Shown one piece after another: positions 59,956 to 64,000 of a stretch of DNA of 64,000 nucleotides; position 1 is the first letter of the stretch, and the number at the start of each line of letters is the position of its first letter. The stretch is taken from positions 2,480,001 to 2,544,000 of the forward strand of contig CAKKNE010000003.1 of assembly GCA_918797485.1 (NCBI GenBank), given 5' to 3'. Source of the DNA: Pelagomonas calceolata (Eukaryota > Sar > Pelagophyceae > Pelagomonadales > Pelagomonadaceae). The position numbers and the translations under genes were made by a program. Under the pieces are notes generated by a model. That model saw nothing but the letters and a program-made list of their open reading frames with translations, was not told the DNA's origin and did no database searches.

Positions 59956-59979
59956 GCTAGCGTCCAGTAAGACACTAGG
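59956..59979 (+). promoter_or_regulatory. Dyad motif copy 14
   Basis: GCTAGCG, spacer TCCAGTAAGA, CACTAGG. Divergent spacer, 202 bp from the membrane-protein start and 195 bp from the ESS2 start. Confidence 0.6.
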
Positions 59980-60173
59980 CATCGGCCAGCAGCATCGGGC
60001 ACCAGGCCGTAGACGCGAACTGTGCCGCCTCACGTACCGAGCAGCGCTCCACACGTCGGCCTTTGTCGTGCCTGCCGAAATTCAGACGCGAGACGCCCCT
60101 CAAAAGCCGCGCCGCCTCAGCAGTCCGCAGCGGCAGCCGCGCGAGCGCGAGACGCCGCCGTCGCGAAGCCGCC

Positions 60174-61250
60174 ATGGCGTCGACAGACGCCCTCGCGACG
60201 ACGACACAAACAAATGACGACCCGCCCCTCGACGACGACGCCGTCGAGGCCGCGCACATCGCGCCGTCCACCCTCGCGACGAAGCCGAAGCCGCCGCAAC
60301 CACAGAAGACGCGCGGCGCCACGGGCTGCCTCGTCATGGCGCCGCCGCCGCCGCGCCCGCCGGCGCGAAAGAAAATCGTCCTCGAGGAGGAGGAGTACGT
60401 CGACGAACTACGTCGAATCATCCAGCGCGACTACTTCCCGGACGGCGCTTCACGAGATGACGTCGCGGCGCTGGATATGAGTTTAGACGCCTTCGCGGCG
60501 AAGCACACGTCCGAGGACAACGCGTCGTTCGAGGAGGCGCTGGAGCGAGCCAGGAACGCGCACGTGCGCAAGTACTGGTGGTGCTACGACGCCGAGCGGT
60601 TGAAGGCCGCTGGTATTGAGGTGCCGGACACGTCGTCGTTGGGTACTCATTTATTATCGGACGGGACGCGCATTTCCGAAGAACGGCGGTTGAAGGCGGA
60701 CGCCGCGGCCGACAACGCACCGATGGCCGCGGATGACTCGCAACGCTTACTAGATTTCGCGCCGCACGAGCCGCGGAACGCTTTGTTGTTTCCGCCGGCC
60801 TACGAGGGTGCCCAGAAAAGGCCGGTGGTCAAGGCGATCCAGCGCGCGAACACACGGTTTCGTCCCGAGGAGCCGCGCGCGCGCTCAAATACGACAAGCA
60901 GCTATCCGGACCTGTCCTCGGTGTCGTCGGAGACGACCTCTGCTGCTGCTGACGAGGGCCTCGTGCCCATGACGCCTAGGATCCTGCCGGGCGGCGACGA
61001 GTCGCCGCTGATGACGTGGGGCGCCGTCGCGGCTACGCCGCGATTGCTGGAGAGGGACGACCGGCGCCAGGAGCTCGGCCGGGCCCTCGACGCGCGGGCG
61101 AAGCGGCGGCGGACAGCGCTGCCGGCGCCCTCGCCGCTGCGGGCGGCGCTGGACGCGCGGCGGGCGGCGTCGCGGCGGCCGTCGTCGTCGCGGCCGAGCC
61201 GCAGCGCGCGGACGCCTGGAAGGAGTCCTGCGCCGCCTCGTCCGCACTGA
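60174..61250 (+). CDS. ESS2: ESS2 / DGCR14 splicing-associated nuclear protein
   Basis: 358 residues. The signature is clear: KKIVLEEEEYVDELRRIIQR followed by DYFPD, then SLDAFAAKHTSEDNASFEEA, which match ESS2/DGCR14 proteins of the spliceosomal C complex. The C-terminal half is disordered and basic with SYPDLSSV and TPRILPGG segments, also family-like. In animals and fission yeast this protein helps splicing of selected introns; it may matter in a genome rich in introners, but that is only a thought. No intron. The first Met after the leader is used. Confidence 0.88.
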   Translation: MASTDALATTTQTNDDPPLDDDAVEAAHIAPSTLATKPKPPQPQKTRGATGCLVMAPPPPRPPARKKIVLEEEEYVDELRRIIQRDYFPDGASRDDVAALDMSLDAFAAKHTSEDNASFEEALERARNAHVRKYWWCYDAERLKAAGIEVPDTSSLGTHLLSDGTRISEERRLKADAAADNAPMAADDSQRLLDFAPHEPRNALLFPPAYEGAQKRPVVKAIQRANTRFRPEEPRARSNTTSSYPDLSSVSSETTSAAADEGLVPMTPRILPGGDESPLMTWGAVAATPRLLERDDRRQELGRALDARAKRRRTALPAPSPLRAALDARRAASRRPSSSRPSRSARTPGRSPAPPRPH

Positions 61251-61357
61251 TGTGTAAGTTGGTTATGTACCTGCGGGTTCAGGTTGCTTTTTTTCCTGTG
61301 AACTCGCGACCGATTCCAGTGAATTAGCGGCGTGTTTCGCTACAAGAGATCGCTAGC

Positions 61358-62144
61358 TACGTACTCAACGTCAATTTGTTCCCGCCGCGATTTGCAAGGG
61401 CGCGGCGAGGCGTTTCGAGTGCGTTTTTGTTGCTGCACATAGATACAACGGCGCCGGCTGGGACGATGACGGATTTAGATTCGACGATAGCTACTGCAAT
61501 AATGATCGAACGTATTACCTCTGCGAGGCGTGCCCGGCGGGGCGGTCCAAGCTCGCGGGTTTCGAAGTCGGCGGGTACGGAACGGACAATTACTACTGTA
61601 AGCTTTGCGCCGCGGGCAAGTTCTCGGTCCCGGGCCAACGTACGTGCACGCCCTGCGAGAAGGGCAGGCACGCCAGTGGCCAGGAGAACACAAACTGTGC
61701 GCTCTGCGCGCCGGGCAAGATCGCCAAAAACTCGCAGACTTCGGACTGTGAAGATTGCCCCAAGGGCCAGGAGTCGAACGCAGGTCACGATGGCTGCAAG
61801 CCTTGCGACGACGGCTACAAATCATCGAGCGCTGGCACTATGTGCACCGCGTGCGACGCGGGCCAGGAGTCGAACACAGGTCGCGATGGCTGCAAGCCTT
61901 GCGACGACGGCTACAAATCATCGAGCGCGGGCACTACGTGCACCGCGTGCGACGCTGGCCGACCCGCGTACCTACGCGCGGATCGACGCCCGGACCAACG
62001 GCGCCTACGGCCGCGCCTACGACTGGGCCGACGGCAGCGCCGACTGTAGGATCTACAACGCCCGGACCGACGCCTGGGCCGACGTCCGTGCCTACATCCA
62101 CGCCGAGCGCCGGGCCTACGTCGTCGCCGACGCCAGCGCCGTAG
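61358..62144 (+). pseudogene. Fragment of a Cys-rich (GCC2/ephrin-receptor-like) and PT-rich extracellular protein
   Basis: A Met-less frame begins about 100 bp after ESS2 and encodes Cys-rich repeats of the GCC2_GCC3 type (CKLCAAGKFSVPGQRTCTPC, CPKGQESNAGHDGCKPCDDG). Two tandem 96-bp units end this part. The frame then turns into Arg-rich nonsense, while the next frame gives a fine PT-rich stretch (GSTPGPTAPTAAPTTGPTAA and on) to a stop at 62144, typical of heterokont cell-surface proteins. The change of frame at about 61957 means a frameshift, an assembly error or an unseen small intron. With no start codon either, I treat it as a host-gene remnant or partial gene. Confidence 0.5.
61765..61956 (+). 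repeat. Tandem duplication, two 96-bp units
   Basis: Units 61765..61860 and 61861..61956 differ at only a few positions and each encodes 32 residues of the Cys-rich repeat, starting GQESN and ending CTACDA. Recent in-frame expansion inside the extracellular repeat region. Confidence 0.85.
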
Positions 62145-62440
62145 TGGTGCATGGCGAAGGCGTTACGGCGTCGTAGACGCGCGCCCCAAAAGAAGGCGTC
62201 TACAACAACGGCAACGCCGCCCTTGCTACATGACCGCCCGATCTCCGGACGCGAACAAGCGCGCGTTGACGCCCCCATCCCTTCTCGGCCGCTCGACGGA
62301 CGACGCAACGACGCTAGCGACGGTACGTGCTCACGAAGGAGCGCGGATCACGCGTCGTCCTCCCCTGTTCAGACGTTCCACCTTTCCTTGCGAATGTGTA
62401 ACGTATCTTGATGGGAACAACTAGTATATTTTCAAATTTC

Positions 62441-64000
62441 TTAGTCTGTCAGGTTCAGCAAGGCTGCAACCCCAGCCAACACCCACGTGTCGGGGTCGAC
62501 GGCGGTAGGCAGCTCCACCGCCACCACGAAGTTCGTCGACATACCTGTCGTCGACAATACACCTTTCCGGACCGCCGTCTTGTAGATGGGGCAGGCGTAC
62601 GACGTCGGCGCGATGACGTGGCCGACCGCCGGGATGAAGTGCACGATCGGCAGCGGCGTGTACATCTCACCCAAGACCGAATCGACGACCATCGCCGCAT
62701 CGGGATCCCACTTCGCGCCCTCGAGCATCATGCCACTACACAACACGCCGTCCTCGGGGTGTTCCTGGGGCTCCTCGAAGCCGCAGATCCCAAACTTGAA
62801 CGACAACGTATCAATTGCCACCATGTACTTGCGCGCGAAGGTCTGCAAAGTGCCGGTCATGAACCCTTGCGGGAAGAAGAAGACGGGCAGCGGGAAGCTC
62901 ACGGGCAGGCCGTTGACGAGCCAGGTGCGCATGAACTCGATGCGCGACAGGGCGTCCTTCATCCACGACCCGAGCGTCTTCATCGTCGCGAAACTTACTT
63001 TCTCCCAGATGGGCGGCAGCTGGTTGTTCATCAACCCGACGTACATGTCGTCTAGGTCTGAAGACATGATGGCCAGCCCCCCGATCGCTCGTCTCAACAA
63101 ACTAAGGGACGAAGACATGTTCGTCATGAGTCGGTTGAACTTGACCATTTCCTGCATCAATACGGTGTCCAGCGACGTCAACAAGCCGTTGTCCTGGATC
63201 ACGAAGGTCGTGGGGCCTTTATCATCTTCATCCAACCTGTGTGGAAATCAAAATTTTACGGCGCGTTCGTGCTGAATCGTCGCGTCGTCCTCCACGCCAT
63301 CGGCGCGACGCCTGCTCGACGGCGTGGCGATGCCGGCGCCCCACCGCTCGACCGAGCCAGGATGGCCGCGTCGTCGCCGAGAAATGACTTAGCACCCGAC
63401 GCACTGGTTGATTTCCACACAGCATCCAACAGCGCGGGCATGCGCTCCTCAGCATCGTCAATAACATCAATAACGATCTCATCTGAAGATTTCCCGCCGC
63501 CGCCACCGCCTTCGCGCGGTTGTAGCGCCAGAATCGAGGACATGAGCGTACTGCTTTCCGCGCGATTGAAAGTTATATTGGCATTTTCATGCATGCCAAA
63601 TATTTCAGGTTCATCTATTTGTGGCAAGGAGGAAAAATAATCCGTGTGTTCCTGCAAGGGTCCGACTGAAGCGGGCTTGTACAGTCCCGACCGCGAGAAA
63701 CTATGAGGCTTGTACGCGCCGTCCTCCTGGACCATGATCGCCTCATTAAAGTATATACTGAGGATAGTGACGATACATCTCCTATCCCAATCATCTGTAA
63801 CTCTACCACCGTAGTTGATATGCCCCGTAATAAATCGCAGCGCGTCCCACGGTATCGACTCCTGCTCGTCCAAGAACCTCCTCATGACATTTATAGACGT
63901 CTCCAGATCGCTCTCGTCGAAGGCATACCTGCGCGGAGCATCGACGCGGTCCGAACAGCCTCAAGATGGACACGAGTCGCGTCGACGGCGTGAAACGGGA
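62441..64000 (-). CDS. Dynein heavy chain, C-terminal part (axonemal type; 5' end outside window)
   Basis: Exons in the window are 63431..63928 and 62441..63236, joined in phase 2, with a further acceptor at 63929. About 430 residues of the AAA6/C-terminal region: YAFDESDLETSINVMRRFLD, IPWDALRFITGHINYGGRV, LPQIDEPEIFGMHENANI, and at the end CPIYKTAVRKGVLSTTGMST with NFVVAVELPT, all typical of dynein heavy chains. PDATRK-like spacing and the GAKWD / TPLPIVHFIP segments favour axonemal inner-arm dyneins, so the organism probably has a flagellated stage. Stop at 62441. Confidence 0.93.
63237..63422 (-). mobile_element. Introner, 186 bp, with perfect 8-bp target duplication
   Basis: Ends CTGTGTGGAAATCAAAATTT and CTGGTTGATTTCCACACAG are inverted repeats. 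catccaac stands on both sides (63229..63236 and 63423..63430). The intron on the minus strand is 63237..63430: GT is the first two bases of the duplicated gttggatg, AG is the end of the element. This is the youngest-looking copy in the window. Confidence 0.92.
63929..64000 (-). mobile_element. Introner-like intron of the dynein gene, cut by the window edge
   Basis: Acceptor gctccgcgcag precedes YAFDESDLETS. The visible part contains gccgtcgacgcgac, the introner core. The donor and the other end lie beyond 64000. Confidence 0.5.

Noticed and set aside
1-64000. tRNA, rRNA or CRISPR features
   Set aside because: I looked for tRNA box-like sequence and regular spaced repeats in the spacers and saw none that held up. 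A covariance-model scan could still find a tRNA I missed.

Overview
The window looks like nuclear DNA of a small heterokont alga, most likely a pelagophyte close to Aureococcus or Pelagomonas; this assignment is inference. Reasons: eukaryotic genes only (PFKFB, Arp2/3 subunit ARPC5, ESS2, VDAC, dynein heavy chain, cytosolic PheRS beta); high GC and very dense gene packing; several N-termini that look like bipartite secondary-plastid presequences (signal peptide followed by a motif such as ASAFRAP); and many short introns made by one family of introner DNA transposons with inverted ends of the form CTGTGTGGAAATCAA. I saw no bacterial operons, CRISPR, rRNA, tRNA or virus-like element.

Layout. 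0-10.6 kb: O-fucosyltransferase-like enzyme, a small unknown, a PDZ-HEAT protein, a plastid-type methyltransferase, a RING protein and a basic helical protein. 10.8-16.9 kb: a metabolic cluster with RibBA, an unknown plastid-type protein, a second stand-alone GTP cyclohydrolase II, ornithine carbamoyltransferase and a lipase-like hydrolase. 17-29 kb: ankyrin protein, LRRC57-like protein, aldo-keto-reductase-like protein, ArfGAP/PDZ-like protein, ARPC5, beta-helix protein, ZIP11-like transporter and a lineage-specific domain protein with a broken-looking second copy. 29.4-35.8 kb: one 2107-residue PLU-1/PHD chromatin protein. 36-44 kb: five proteins mostly of unknown function plus an RPA34-like RNA polymerase I subunit. 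44-55 kb: PFKFB, a cupin, PheRS beta, an A/B barrel protein, a triple-AP2 protein, an esterase and a CLC transporter. 55-64 kb: TMEM151-like protein, VDAC, a multi-pass membrane protein, ESS2, a Cys-rich/PT-rich fragment and the 3' end of an axonemal-type dynein heavy chain that runs off the right edge.

Two repeated signals cut across the genes. First, introners: at least five introns still carry recognisable inverted ends, and the dynein copy has a perfect 8-bp target duplication. In the clear cases the 3' splice site AG comes from the element end and the 5' splice site GT or GC from the target duplication. More decayed relatives form most of the other introns, and similar sequence also lies in 3' flanks. 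Second, a 20-24 bp imperfect dyad, GCTAGCG-(8 to 10)-CACTAGC, occurs 14 times between 15.6 and 60 kb. Thirteen or all fourteen copies lie in 5' flanks, typically 50-340 bp from a start codon and often between divergent genes. It looks like a shared promoter or 5'-leader element and is the strongest candidate here for something undescribed.

The genes share little pathway logic beyond the riboflavin pair. The order is that of an ordinary compact eukaryotic chromosome arm, with many divergent pairs sharing 250-600 bp promoters.
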